From Streptomyces sp. NRRL S-118 (GTDB taxonomy: Bacteria; Actinomycetota; Actinomycetes; Streptomycetales; Streptomycetaceae): a stretch of 40,678 nt of DNA. This document shows positions 21,688-30,234 of the stretch, one piece after another. The notes beneath the pieces are model-generated. The model was not told where the DNA came from, ran no database searches, and was given only the letters and a program-made list of their open reading frames with translations. Each line of letters starts with the position of its first letter. Position 1 is the first letter of the stretch. The stretch spans positions 64,226-104,903 of the forward strand of contig NZ_KL591028.1 in assembly GCF_000716335.1 (NCBI RefSeq), written 5' to 3'. Position numbers and translations under genes: made by a program.

Positions 21688-22167
21688 GTGCGGCGCGGCA
21701 CGGAACACGGGTCGGGCGGAACCGCTGAGCGGATCTTGTTCGTCCCTGCCGTTGTGACCAGACCTGGAGCGGGACTGAACGGCGGGCCGGGGACGGGCGC
21801 CGAGGACGGGCCGCGGCAGCGGCCCCGAGGTGGCCTCCTGCTGCCCGCCACGGTGAACCTCGCGCTCGGTGTACCGGCGACGATCCCCCTGTACTGCGCG
21901 TGGTGGCTGATGAGCGAGTACCTGCCGATGGACTGCCGCACCACGGAGGACATGGCCCGTCCAGGGCTCACCGACTGCAACCACCACACCCTCGACCACG
22001 CGTTTCCGGTGATGTTCCTGCTGGCGCTGACCGGGCTGCTCATGATGCTGCTGATTCTCGTCGTGGACGTGCTCCGGCCGCTGCGGCGCGGTGACCGGCT
22101 GCGCACCTGGCTGGGCACGGCGTTGCTCATCCCGGTGCCGTTCACGGCGCTCATGGTCCTGGCCTGA
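21688..22167 (+). CDS. Hypothetical membrane protein
   Basis: The GTG start at 21688 follows GAGG and lies 10 bases after the HIT stop. The 159-residue product has a Gly/Arg-rich N-terminus (to about 48) and three hydrophobic helices: LPATVNLALGVPATIPLYCA, VMFLLALTGLLMMLLILVVD, and TALLIPVPFTALMVLA at the C-terminus. A loop with two Cys (MDCRTTED, LTDCNHH) lies between helices one and two and could form a disulfide outside. No family recognised. Confidence 0.78.
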   Translation: MRRGTEHGSGGTAERILFVPAVVTRPGAGLNGGPGTGAEDGPRQRPRGGLLLPATVNLALGVPATIPLYCAWWLMSEYLPMDCRTTEDMARPGLTDCNHHTLDHAFPVMFLLALTGLLMMLLILVVDVLRPLRRGDRLRTWLGTALLIPVPFTALMVLA

Positions 22168-22390
22168 GGCGGGAGGGCCACGCCCGACCACCTCCCGGCC
22201 GCCGGTGGGTTCGCGGTGATCCACTCCCCGACACCGCCGCCGAACGCGCCGCGCCGCTCCCCGCCGTGGCGCCGCGGGCGTCGGTCCGTCCGGAACACCG
22301 CACCGGCCGGCGCGGCCGCGGCGGCGGGAGGGGGAGCGCGTGAGCGTGTCGCCGCGCGGGCGGGGGAGCGGTGCGCGGTTCACTCGGCGT

Positions 22391-22900
22391 ATGAACACCG
22401 CAGAAGTGCTCGCAGACGCTGTCGGACGCATCAAGGAGGTGGTGCACGAAGCGGTCGAGGGCATCGCGACGGAGCATCTCCACGCCCGGCTCGACCCTCG
22501 AGCCAACACCATCGCCTGGCTCGTCTGGCACCTGACCCGCATCCAGGACGACCACATCGCCGACGTCGCCGACCGGGAGCAGGTGTGGACGGCCCAGGAC
22601 TGGGCGGGCCGCTTCGGCCTGCCGTTCCCGCCGGAGGCGACCGGCTACGGCCACACGCCGAAACAGGTCGCCGCCGTCCGGGTCGACTCGCCGGACGTGC
22701 TGCTCGGCTACTACGACGCCGTCCACGACGTCACCCTGGAGTTCGTCTCGGGCCTGCGCGGTACTGCGCTCGACCGGGTCGTGGACGAGTCGTGGACGCC
22801 CCCGGTGACCCTGGGCGTCCGGCTCGTCAGCGTCGTCGCGGACGACCTCCAGCACGCAGGGCAGGCCGCGTTCGTCCGGGGATGCCTGGAACGCCGCTGA
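22391..22900 (+). CDS. DinB-superfamily (mycothiol-dependent, DUF664) protein
   Basis: A 169-residue four-helix bundle protein. Helix motifs include MNTAEVLADAVGRIKEVVHE, IAWLVWHLTRIQDDHIADVA (two of the metal His) and ADDLQHAGQAAFVRGCLERR (third His). This three-His arrangement is that of DinB/MST enzymes, several of which use mycothiol as a thiol donor in actinobacteria. ATG 22391 was chosen because similarity begins there; its ribosome site is weak. Transcribed alone. Confidence 0.88.
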   Translation: MNTAEVLADAVGRIKEVVHEAVEGIATEHLHARLDPRANTIAWLVWHLTRIQDDHIADVADREQVWTAQDWAGRFGLPFPPEATGYGHTPKQVAAVRVDSPDVLLGYYDAVHDVTLEFVSGLRGTALDRVVDESWTPPVTLGVRLVSVVADDLQHAGQAAFVRGCLERR

Positions 22901-23030
22901 CCGCCCCCGGTGAGGGGCCGCACGCCGACCACTCCGCATCCCGCACCGGCCGGGCCTCAGCTGCTCCGGTTCCTCCCGGCCCGCCGGGCGACCGGGCGGC
23001 GCGGAGACGGGCGGGCGGGACCCGGCGCCT

Positions 23031-23597
23031 TCAGGACCGTGACGCTCCTGCGCTTCCGGCGGCGTCCCCGGTACGGCACACGGAGCAGCGTTCCCGCCCG
23101 TCCCAGTTCGTCCAGCCGAAGGCACCGGGCGTCAGTGACCGGCCCTCCAACTCGTCGCGGACCGCGACCCGGTAGTCCCACACCGACGCGATGTACGGGT
23201 GGTAGACGTCATGGAACCGCGGCTCGGACACCGAGGCGCCCGCGGCGACGGCCCGGCGCAGGGCGCGCAGGTGCTCGAACATCGTCTGGCCCGCCGCGGC
23301 GACGTTCGCTCCCGCGTCGATGAACAGCCGCTCGCGCACCTCGTAGACCTGCGCGTCCGCGAGCGCCGCGCGGCTCGCCGCCTCCCGGTCGAGGGACGCG
23401 TCCGCGTTCTGCGCGAGCTCCCGCAGCCGGGTATGGGCCACTCCCGCCGCGGAGATGAAGTCGATGTACACCTCACGCCGCCGCGCGCCGAGGCCGCGGT
23501 CCGTCTCCTGCCGCGTGCGCAACCGGTCGGCGAGGACCGTCCCCGATATCGCGATGACCGCTCCGCCGAGCGTCGCGACCAATGTCAGCCACTCCAT
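23031..23597 (-). CDS. Hypothetical protein with N-terminal membrane anchor
   Basis: The 188-residue protein starts at ATG 23597 behind GAGGGGG. It has one N-terminal membrane helix (MEWLTLVATLGGAVIAISGT), then a helical domain: RTRQETDRGLGARRREVYID, FISAAGVAHTRLRELAQNAD and FEHLRALRRAVAAG. The C-terminal tail is Ser/Ala-rich with two Cys (RCSVCRTG). This is a common streptomycete layout for proteins of unknown function. It is divergent from the holin-like gene, 159 bases away. Confidence 0.78.
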   Translation of the reverse strand: MEWLTLVATLGGAVIAISGTVLADRLRTRQETDRGLGARRREVYIDFISAAGVAHTRLRELAQNADASLDREAASRAALADAQVYEVRERLFIDAGANVAAAGQTMFEHLRALRRAVAAGASVSEPRFHDVYHPYIASVWDYRVAVRDELEGRSLTPGAFGWTNWDGRERCSVCRTGDAAGSAGASRS

Positions 23598-23756
23598 GCC
23601 GTGCCCCCTCAGCCCCCTCACGGTGACGGCACCGTAACACCTGCTCCGCCCGCCGTACTTGGGACTTTCACGGTCGGGCACCGCACGGGCCGGAGCCGGT
23701 CACCGGGTGCCGGCCCGTGCCGGTATGCCTCGCCGTACAGCGGGTACGCGGGCCTC

Positions 23757-24116
23757 ATGCAGTCGTCGTCACAGGATGTTCACACCGTGGTTCGCGAGGA
23801 ACTGGACCATGCGCGGGAGGAGGCCGCCTTCGGCGTGTCGGAGGCCGGACAGGGCGTCGCGGCGCTGGCCGCCGGCGGCGCCTGCGGCCTCCTCGCGCTG
23901 CTGTCGGCGCACACGACACTGCTGCGCGGCCTGGAGCGCGTCTGGGACCCGCAGAAGGTCGCGGGCGTCCTCACCCTCGCGTACGCCTCCGGCGCCTCGG
24001 TCCTGCTCCTCCGCGGCTCGAAGAAACTGCGCGCTGCCCGTGCGGCCTCCCGCGAGGCGCTGCACTCCTCTCTGGACGTGGCCCGGCTCGTGGCGGAGGA
24101 ACTGAAGGACGGCTGA
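23757..24116 (+). CDS. Holin-X/phage-holin-3_6-like membrane protein
   Basis: A 119-residue protein with an amphipathic N-terminus (VHTVVREELDHAREEAAFGV), two membrane helices (VAALAAGGACGLLALLSAHT, VAGVLTLAYASGASVLLLRG), and a charged tail (LDVARLVAEELKDG). This fits the actinobacterial holin-X group, chromosomal proteins that are not phage lysis genes in most genomes. No phage genes surround it. No strong ribosome site is visible before ATG 23757. Confidence 0.72.
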   Translation: MQSSSQDVHTVVREELDHAREEAAFGVSEAGQGVAALAAGGACGLLALLSAHTTLLRGLERVWDPQKVAGVLTLAYASGASVLLLRGSKKLRAARAASREALHSSLDVARLVAEELKDG

Positions 24117-24392
24117 GCCCTCCGGCGGCTGTGGACGACGGCAGGCGCGGCCGGCCGCCGCGTGGTCCGGCCGGGTGACGGGTGGGTACGAGACCGTGTG
24201 CGCCGGCGGGAGAGCCGGGGGGCCGGTCACGGCGGCGGGCCCGGCCGGCCACGGTGACCGGACGCCGCCGGTCAGCGGGTCGTGCGGCGGTGGCTCTTCC
24301 GTCCCCGCCGCCGGAAAGGCTGCATCCTGGGGATCACCGCCGACGGCCGGCTCATCGCCCGGTCGTGACCCACACATCGCAGGAGCAACGAC

Positions 24393-25442
24393 GTGCACCA
24401 GCTCGCGTACGAGGACATCAGGGCCGCAGCCGACCGGATCGCCGGACGCACCCGCCCGGTCGCCCTGGCCCAGCTCGACCCGGGAGCGCTCCGTACCGCT
24501 TCCCGTGGCCCGCTGGACGACCGGAGCGAGCAGCCCGGCGAGGTGTGGCTGGCGCTGGAGTTCATGCAGCACACCGGGTCGTTCAAGGCCCGCGGCGCGC
24601 AGAACTTCATCCAGGCGCACCGCGACGCCGGCTCCCTCCCCGAGGCCGGGGTGACCATCGCCTCGGGCGGCAACGCCGGGCTCGCGTGTGCCTGGGCGGC
24701 CCAGCAGCAGGGCGTGCGGGCCACGGTGTTCCTGCCCGAGACCGCTCCGGCGGTCAAGGTGGCCTGGCTGCGCGGGTACGGCGCCGACGTGCGCCTGGTG
24801 GGCACCGAGTACGCCGAGGCGCTCGCGGCCTGCGAGGAGTTCGTCGCGGCCACGGGCGCGCTCGCCTCCCACGCCTATGACCACCCGCTGATCGCCGCCG
24901 GGGCCGGCACGCTCCTGGAGGAGATCCACCAGCGGATCCCCGGCCTGGACACCGTGGTCGTGGCGGTCGGTGGCGGTGGCCTGTTCGCGGGCGTCGCCAC
25001 CGCCGCCCAGCACCACGGCATCCGTACCGTCGCGGTGGAGCCGGAGAACTGCCGTGCGCTGAACGCCGCGATCGAGGCCGGCCGCCCGGTCGACGTCCCC
25101 GTCGAGTCGGTCGCCGCCGACTCCCTCGGCGCCCGCCGCGTCACGGCCATGGCCGTCGCCGCGGCCCAGAAGGGCGGCGTCCACTCCGTGCTGGTGCCGG
25201 ACAGCGACATCCTGCGCGCGCGCCAGGAGCTGTGGGACCGCCGCCGGATCGTGGTGGAGCACGGTGCTGCCACGGCCTGGGCGGCGCTGACCGGCCCGGA
25301 TCAGCAGGTGCCGGACCGGGAGCCGCCCGCCGGCCCCGCCACGGGGAGCGGCGGCTACCGGCCGGGCGGCGGCGAGAAGGTCTGCGTGGTGCTCTGCGGC
25401 GCGAACACCGACGTCACCACGCTCGTCCGGCTGGAGTCCTGA
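24393..25442 (+). CDS. PLP-dependent threonine/serine dehydratase (fold type II)
   Basis: The 349-residue protein starts at GTG 24393 after AGGAG. PLP Lys is K65 in HTGSFKARGAQNF, the phosphate/cofactor motif SGGNAG is at 91-96, and the phosphate-binding GGGGLFAG is at 193-200. VCVVLCGANTDVT close to the C-terminus completes the Thr dehydratase/Ser deaminase pattern. It lacks a C-terminal ACT domain, so it should be the catabolic or allosterically unregulated kind. Expected reaction: deamination of threonine or serine to the 2-oxo acid. A Gly/Pro-rich insertion (around 310-330) is unusual. Monocistronic, with a terminator behind it. Confidence 0.9.
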   Translation: MHQLAYEDIRAAADRIAGRTRPVALAQLDPGALRTASRGPLDDRSEQPGEVWLALEFMQHTGSFKARGAQNFIQAHRDAGSLPEAGVTIASGGNAGLACAWAAQQQGVRATVFLPETAPAVKVAWLRGYGADVRLVGTEYAEALAACEEFVAATGALASHAYDHPLIAAGAGTLLEEIHQRIPGLDTVVVAVGGGGLFAGVATAAQHHGIRTVAVEPENCRALNAAIEAGRPVDVPVESVAADSLGARRVTAMAVAAAQKGGVHSVLVPDSDILRARQELWDRRRIVVEHGAATAWAALTGPDQQVPDREPPAGPATGSGGYRPGGGEKVCVVLCGANTDVTTLVRLES

Positions 25443-25452
25443 AACGGCGCGG

Positions 25453-25489
25453 AGGGGGAGCCGGGCGGTCATCCGCCCGGCCGCCCCCT
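25453..25489 (+). terminator. Terminator after the dehydratase gene
   Basis: The 8-bp stem CCGGGCGG / CCGCCCGG (25461-25468, 25473-25480, TCAT loop) is extended by flanking GGGGG and CCCCC runs. Confidence 0.7.
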
Positions 25490-25677
25490 GCCCCGTGCGG
25501 TGGGGGCGAGCCCGGTGGCTCCCGCGCGCGCATCGACGCAATGCTTCGCCGGATCCCTGCTGATTCGCCCGCTCGGAGTACATGTGCACGCGACGGGTCG
25601 GAGGCGTTGTTAGCGTCGGTTGAGCAGCTGGTACGGCGATCTTGCTCTCCAGGATCGGGCAACGGCCAGGAGGTCTC

Positions 25678-26508
25678 ATGTCACTCACTGGAGCGGCGCA
25701 GCAGGGCGGTCCCGGCCCCGTTTCACACGACCCCCTCTTCCGCCTGGAGGAGGCGCCGGTCTTCACCCGCCGCCATCTGGCCCGGCTGGCGGCCGGTACC
25801 GCGGGAGCGGTGAAGGTGTCACGCTTCTTCGGCCCGGCGGAGTGCGAGCAGGCGCTGGCCTCCGTCCGGTCCTTGCCGCTGCAGCAGTACGACCCGGCGC
25901 GCGTACCGCTGAGCGCGTACCGCTTCGGCCCGCAGCTCAACGAGTTCCGCACGCCCGACGGCGGGCTGGACGCCGAAGCGTACTGGCACGCGGTCGAGAA
26001 GGCCGAGCGTGCCTGTGCGGACGCCGGGCTGGCGGGGGACCCGGTGACCCCCGTGCTGGAGCGGCTGGGCACCCAGTGGGAGACCCCGCTCGCCCGCGCG
26101 ACGATCGACGGCAGGCCCGTGTTCGGCGGGGCGGTACGCGCCATCGAGAACGGCACACTGGTGCACTGCGACGAACTCGTCCGCGAATTCCCGGACGGGC
26201 TCTTCGACCAGGACGTCACGGCACAGCTGGCCTTCAACCTCTATGCGGCCACGCCTGAGAAGGGCGGAGAAACGGTCGTCTGGCGACGCCGGTGGCACCC
26301 GGACGACGACTCGCACCGGCAGGACAGCGGCTTCAAGCCGTCCGTGGTGCAGGGCTGCCAGCCGATCCGCTTCCGGCCCGCGGTCGGCGCCGCGCTGCTG
26401 TTCCATCCCGGGAACATGCATGTGGTCGAGCCCTCCCAAGGGCCCCGGATCACGTTCTCCCTCTTCCTCGGGCTGACGGTGCGGGGCGAATTGATCTACT
26501 GGAGCTGA
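25678..26508 (+). CDS. 2OG-Fe(II) oxygenase superfamily protein
   Basis: A 276-residue protein starting at ATG 25678 after AGGAGG. The double-stranded beta helix has the iron facial triad H163-x-D165 (GTLVHCDELVRE) and a distal His, best H248 (LLFHPGNMHVVEPSQGPR); R257 in GPRITFSLFLG would bind 2-oxoglutarate. The substrate is unknown. The H-x-D motif indicates hydroxylase chemistry rather than the H-x-G of halogenases. The overall layout (long N-terminal segment of about 150 residues, HCDE motif, PSQGPRITFSLF) resembles amino-acid or small-molecule oxygenases. It is convergent with the FGE-like gene at 26607. Confidence 0.86.
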   Translation: MSLTGAAQQGGPGPVSHDPLFRLEEAPVFTRRHLARLAAGTAGAVKVSRFFGPAECEQALASVRSLPLQQYDPARVPLSAYRFGPQLNEFRTPDGGLDAEAYWHAVEKAERACADAGLAGDPVTPVLERLGTQWETPLARATIDGRPVFGGAVRAIENGTLVHCDELVREFPDGLFDQDVTAQLAFNLYAATPEKGGETVVWRRRWHPDDDSHRQDSGFKPSVVQGCQPIRFRPAVGAALLFHPGNMHVVEPSQGPRITFSLFLGLTVRGELIYWS

Positions 26509-26516
26509 TCGACGGA

Positions 26517-26537
26517 GCCCCGGCACCGCCCCGGGGC
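26517..26537. terminator. Convergent-gene hairpin
   Basis: A stem GCCCCGG (26517-26523) and CCGGGGC (26531-26537), 7 bp with a 7-base loop, between the oxygenase and FGE-like genes. Confidence 0.5.
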
Positions 26538-26606
26538 GGTAGGGGCGGACGATCCGCTCATCGCCGGCGCGGCACTCCGCCCGCCGGCACGGCGACGCCG
26601 CAACGG

Positions 26607-27284
26607 TCAGGACGGACGTGGCGAGCGCGCGACGCGGAAACCGACGTCGTCGATCCGGTACGTCGGATGGCTGCGGCGCCGCACCGACGCCCGGCAGCTC
26701 CACTGCTCGTCGGACCATCCACCACCGCGGAGCACCCGGTACGTCCCGTACACCTCGGCGTCGTAGACGTCCCAGCACCAGTCCCAGACATTGCCCAGCA
26801 TGTCGTACAGGCCCCAGGCGTTGGGCTGTTTGCCGCCCACGGCGTGCATGCGCTCCCCGGAATTCCCCCGGTACCAGGCGATCTCGTCGAGCCGGCCGTA
26901 CCGCGGGCCCTCGGTGCCGGCGCGGCAGGCGTGTTCCCATTCCGCCTCGGTCGGCAGCCGGTACCCGTCGGCGGCGGCGTCCCATTCGGCCGTCTCGTCA
27001 TCGGCTCGGACGCGGTACGCGGGCGTCAGGCCCTCCCGGCCGGACAGGGCGTTGCAGAACCGGACCGCGTCCCACCACGACACACCCTCCACCGGCAGCC
27101 GCTCGCCGTGCGCGGCGCTCGGCCGCTGCCCGGTGACCTCCGCGTACCAGGACTGGGTGACCGGGAACGCCGACATCCGGAACGGCGCCACATCGACCGG
27201 CCACCTGCGCTGTGTCCGCCGGTCCGACAGCGTCACACGCCCCGGCGGGACCTCGACCATGTCGTCAACCGCCCCCGCGTTCAT
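26607..27284 (-). CDS. SUMF1/EgtB/PvdO-type (FGE-sulfatase) domain protein
   Basis: The 225-residue protein is an FGE-sulfatase fold domain: MVEVPPGRVTLSD, FPVTQSWYAEVTG, PVEGVSWWDAVRFCNALSGR, RLPTEAEWEHACRAGT, NAWGLYDMLGNVWDWCWDVY, and VLRGGGWSDEQWSCRASVRR then VGFRVA. Formylglycine-generating enzymes need two Cys, aligned at RGG-x3-C-x4-C. Here the first is Asp and only the second Cys is kept. It therefore should not be a canonical sulfatase activator; PvdO-like or sulfoxide-synthase-like non-heme iron roles are possible. At 225 residues it is shorter than full EgtB, with no DinB domain. Start ATG 27284 has no strong ribosome site. Confidence 0.88.
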   Translation of the reverse strand: MNAGAVDDMVEVPPGRVTLSDRRTQRRWPVDVAPFRMSAFPVTQSWYAEVTGQRPSAAHGERLPVEGVSWWDAVRFCNALSGREGLTPAYRVRADDETAEWDAAADGYRLPTEAEWEHACRAGTEGPRYGRLDEIAWYRGNSGERMHAVGGKQPNAWGLYDMLGNVWDWCWDVYDAEVYGTYRVLRGGGWSDEQWSCRASVRRRSHPTYRIDDVGFRVARSPRPS

Positions 27285-27357
27285 GACACACCACTCTACG
27301 GGGTGTGCTCGGCCTCCCCGCGGGCCGGCGTCGCGGACAGCGGTGGCCCCGGCGCCC

Positions 27358-28005
27358 TCAGTGAACCCGTGCGCGGTCGGCGCCCGGCACGCCGAGGTCC
27401 GTCAGGCCGTCCAGCACCAGGTCCACGCCGACCGCGGCGAGCAGCAGCCCGAGCAGCCGGCCGAGGAGCTCGATCGTGGCGTGGTGCGTACGGCGCAGGA
27501 TGTTCGCCAGGACCAGTACGCACACGAGGTCGAGGGCGAGGACGGTGACGTACGCGCCCACGACGGTGCTGCGCCAGGTCCACGAGTCGCGCTCCGCCGC
27601 TTCGATCAGTACGGCCGTCATGGCGAGCGGGCTCACGATGTACGGCATGAGCAGTTCCCGTACCCCGCTGACCAGGTCGGGGGCATCCTGCTGCGGCCGG
27701 TCGGAGCCCAGGTGCACCCCGAGGACCAGGCCCACGGCGTAGAGGAAGAAGATGATGCCGCCGGCGAGCTGGAGCGCGGGTGTGCTGATGTGGAACAGGT
27801 CCAGCAGCCAGGAGGCGGTCAGCCCGGCGACCAGGCCCACGAAGACGGCGGCACCGGAGGCGATACCGGCGATGCTGCGCAGCTGGGCGGTGCCGTGGAG
27901 GTGGGCGAGCTCCCCGAAGGCGAGCAGCACCTTGGGCGGGCCGACCACCGAGAAGAAGGTGATGAAGGCGGAGGAATAGGTCAGAGCATCCACGACCGGC
28001 ATCAT
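27358..28005 (-). CDS. MarC family integral membrane protein
   Basis: A 215-residue polytopic protein with six helices, beginning MMPVVDALTYSSAFITFFSV. The motif PPKVLLAFGELAHLHGTAQL replaces the usual P-I-x-F first loop, and LLDLFHISTPALQLAGGIIF plus IVSPLAMTAVLIEAAE are the two MarC repeats. The family was once linked to multiple antibiotic resistance in E. coli, a link later withdrawn; its transport substrate is not known. Starts at ATG 28005 or 28002 (tandem ATGs). Long hydrophilic extensions upstream are unlikely to be translated. Downstream it nearly meets the FGE-like gene, on the same strand. Confidence 0.88.
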   Translation of the reverse strand: MMPVVDALTYSSAFITFFSVVGPPKVLLAFGELAHLHGTAQLRSIAGIASGAAVFVGLVAGLTASWLLDLFHISTPALQLAGGIIFFLYAVGLVLGVHLGSDRPQQDAPDLVSGVRELLMPYIVSPLAMTAVLIEAAERDSWTWRSTVVGAYVTVLALDLVCVLVLANILRRTHHATIELLGRLLGLLLAAVGVDLVLDGLTDLGVPGADRARVH

Positions 28006-28397
28006 CGCGGCACGGGCACTCCGGCCCCCGGACCGACGCCCCGGCGCCGTGGGGCTGTCGGGTCCCCCGTCCGGCGGTGTGCCGGCGTTGCGGCCTGAGT
28101 GCGTCCGGGCGGTCGCCGACCGGGGTGACTTCAAGTCAAAACCGGGATATGGCGCACAATTCATTGACCCTTCGACGCCCGTGGTAATAGACAGGCCTCG
28201 TCCTTCCCGGCGGAACCCGAACGCGCACCGGTGCGCGGGCCGTCGGCGTACGTGTCATGGTCCTGACCAGATCATGTTCTGGAACCCGCCGTGAATGCCG
28301 GGCCCACCGCTGCGCGCCTCGAAGGGCGACGCGCGGCACGGCACGCCGGTCAGCGGGCGGGTGTCACCGATCGGCCGTCTCACAGCAAGGGGGAGCA
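28006..28397. promoter_or_regulatory. Non-coding region upstream of MarC and the I36 inhibitor
   Basis: I see no credible gene here. It holds a perfect dyad TGACTT-C-AAGTCA (28126-28138), a possible plus-strand promoter (TTGACC at 28164, TAATAG at 28185 with a short 15-base spacer), and a second dyad CCAGA-TCATGT-TCTGG (28266-28281). These sites lie 117-270 bases before the I36 gene and could control it. It is more A+T-rich than its surroundings between 28125 and 28195. Confidence 0.4.
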
Positions 28398-28988
28398 ATG
28401 AACAGAGTCGCATCAGTCCTGCTGGCCGCAGCGTTCACAGCGGCCGGAGGACTGCTCACCGGTCCCGTGCCGATGGCGTCCGCCACCGAAGCGCGGGCCC
28501 CGCGGGCGGAGTCCGGCGCGGCGGTGGACGGTGCCCTCGCGTCCTACGGGCAGCGGACGATCAACCTCAAGCACGACGGCTGGGGCGACGCCCGCAGCTG
28601 CGTGGTGTACTCCCGGACGGAAGTGAGCTGCTTCCGGACCCATGAGGAGGCGGACAAGGCGCTGGGCTACTCCCGCGCCACCGACCCCCTGCTGCGCGGC
28701 AGGGTCGACGCACAGGCGCTGCCGGCCTGCGCGAGCGGCTGGACGTGCCTGTACGAGCACATCAACGGTGGTGGACGCCGCCTGATCTTCAGCGACTACT
28801 ACTGGCACAACCTGAACGAGTACGACTTCAACGACAAGACGTCGTCGTGGCGCAACACGCAGTCGAACTCGTACGCGTGGCTGGCCAGGGACGAGGGCGG
28901 GAACGGCGGGCAGATCTCCATCAGCCCCAACTCGTACAGCTCTAACCTCGGCGCGTACAACGACTGGGCGAGCTCGGTCGCCGCCTGA
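28398..28988 (+). CDS. Secreted peptidase inhibitor of family I36 (beta/gamma-crystallin fold)
   Basis: The 196-residue precursor follows GGGGGAG and has a signal peptide (MNRVASVLLAAAFTAAGGLL ... ASA-TEA, cleavage near residue 30). The mature part contains CASGWTCLYEHINGGGRRLI, then FSDYYWHNLNEYDFNDKTSS followed by WRNTQ. This is the Greek-key layout of the Streptomyces metalloproteinase inhibitor (I36) family, with paired Cys. A linker (DGALASYGQRTINLKHDGWG) precedes the domain. Expected role: extracellular inhibition of metalloproteases or a structural beta-gamma crystallin. Monocistronic, convergent with the SRPBCC gene eight bases away. Confidence 0.88.
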   Translation: MNRVASVLLAAAFTAAGGLLTGPVPMASATEARAPRAESGAAVDGALASYGQRTINLKHDGWGDARSCVVYSRTEVSCFRTHEEADKALGYSRATDPLLRGRVDAQALPACASGWTCLYEHINGGGRRLIFSDYYWHNLNEYDFNDKTSSWRNTQSNSYAWLARDEGGNGGQISISPNSYSSNLGAYNDWASSVAA

Positions 28989-28996
28989 CGCGGCGC

Positions 28997-29479
28997 TCAG
29001 ACGGTCCGCTCCGGACGCCCCGGCGCCTCCACCAGGCGCGCGAGATTGTCCAGGGCCATGCGCGTCCCCCGTTCGTTGTCGGCGGCGGACACGGCGTCAG
29101 GGACTCCCTCGTGCACGACGAGGACGTCCGTGCCGTCGCCGGCATCGGCCAGCGTGGTGGTCAGGGTCATCACGCCCCGCAGGGCGTCGTCACCGGTCTC
29201 GAACTCGATCACCTCGACGACCTGTTCGTCCGGTACGAGCCGGGCGAAGTGGCCGCGGTAGGTGTCGGTCAGCGCCGTGGTCTTGCCCGTACCGCCCGCT
29301 GCCGCGTCGTACGTGAGCGAGACGCGGAAGCGGCCGCCTTCGCGGGCGTCGAAGCCGTGCACGTGGACGCGCATCCCGGCCGGCGCCCGCCACGCGGCGA
29401 TCGCGTCCGCGTCGACCAGGGCCCGGTAGACCGCTGCCCGGGGAGCCCTGATGTGCCGGGAGACCCGTGTGGTGTGCAT
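28997..29479 (-). CDS. SRPBCC (AHSA1/START-like) family protein
   Basis: A 160-residue ligand-pocket protein starting at ATG 29479 with AGGGTGG upstream. HTTRVSRHIRAPRAAVYRAL, WRAPAGMRVHVHGFDAREGG and EVIEFETGDDALRGVMTLTT are typical of AHSA1-like polyketide-cyclase/START proteins. The last helix (NERGTRMALDNLARLVE) matches the family. The ligand is unknown. The protein is cytosolic and its gene stands between the I36 gene (convergent) and the TetR gene (same strand, 156 bases upstream), possibly co-transcribed. Confidence 0.87.
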   Translation of the reverse strand: MHTTRVSRHIRAPRAAVYRALVDADAIAAWRAPAGMRVHVHGFDAREGGRFRVSLTYDAAAGGTGKTTALTDTYRGHFARLVPDEQVVEVIEFETGDDALRGVMTLTTTLADAGDGTDVLVVHEGVPDAVSAADNERGTRMALDNLARLVEAPGRPERTV

Positions 29480-29635
29480 ACGGCCCACCCTAGGGGCCCG
29501 CTGCCCGGGCGGCCGGGCCGGTGGGGGCGACGCCGGCGGGTCGCGGCGTGCCCGCAGCGCGCGGGGTGGGCGGCCCGCTCGGCGGCACGCGGGGGAGTGG
29601 CGGACACCCGGCGCCCCGGTCGGGCCACGGGCGCG

Positions 29636-30220
29636 TCAGGCCTGACTGACGGGGGTGACGAAGCGCCTGACCGCCTCCACGACCGCCGCCCGGTGCCGGG
29701 CGCGCCGCTGCTCGCTCCAGGCCGAGCCGTCCGGCTCGGTGGCCGGGCCGCCCGCCGCGGCGAACCACGCCTGGGAGAGGGCGAGCACCAAGGTCAGGAT
29801 GTCCGCGGGCAGGAACGCGGCGTCGAGCCGCCCGGCGCGCTGCGCGGCGGACACCGCGTCGATCTTGGCGGCGTAGGCACCTCCCTGCGCGGGAGTGGCC
29901 GCGGGGCGTTCCAGCTGCTTCCACACCACCAGCCGCATCAGCTCGGGCCGGGCGACGAGGTGGTCGAAGATCGCGCCCGCGTAGCCGGGGAGGTCCTCGA
30001 CGTCGAACGGCACGGACTCGGCACCCGCCTCCAGAGCCCGCTGCATGACGTGGTCGAAGAGCTGCTCCTTGTTGCCGAAGTACACGTAGATGAGCCGTTT
30101 GTTCGCTCCGGCCGCCTCGGCGATGCGGTCGACGCGGGCGCCGGCGATCCCGTGGGCGGCGAACTCGGTCAGTGCCGCGTCGAGGAGCCGGGCCTTCGTT
30201 GCGCTGGAGTCGCGTGCCAT
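29636..30220 (-). CDS. TetR/AcrR-family repressor
   Basis: The 194-residue protein has the TetR HTH in residues 8-55: ATKARLLDAALTEFAAHGIA, GARVDRIAEAAGANKRLIYV and YFGNKEQLFD. The C-terminal ligand domain is helical (RPELMRLVVWKQLERPA, ADILTLVLALSQAWFAAAGG). It is divergent from an aldo/keto reductase gene, and a 14-bp inverted repeat lies between them, so it very likely represses both its own gene and that reductase. The effector may be the reductase substrate, as in many such pairs. Confidence 0.92.
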   Translation of the reverse strand: MARDSSATKARLLDAALTEFAAHGIAGARVDRIAEAAGANKRLIYVYFGNKEQLFDHVMQRALEAGAESVPFDVEDLPGYAGAIFDHLVARPELMRLVVWKQLERPAATPAQGGAYAAKIDAVSAAQRAGRLDAAFLPADILTLVLALSQAWFAAAGGPATEPDGSAWSEQRRARHRAAVVEAVRRFVTPVSQA

Positions 30221-30234
30221 GCGATCACCCTACC

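Noticed and set aside
23757..24116. Possible prophage from a holin-like gene
   Set aside because: No terminase, capsid, tail or lysin genes nearby; holin-X homologues are chromosomal.
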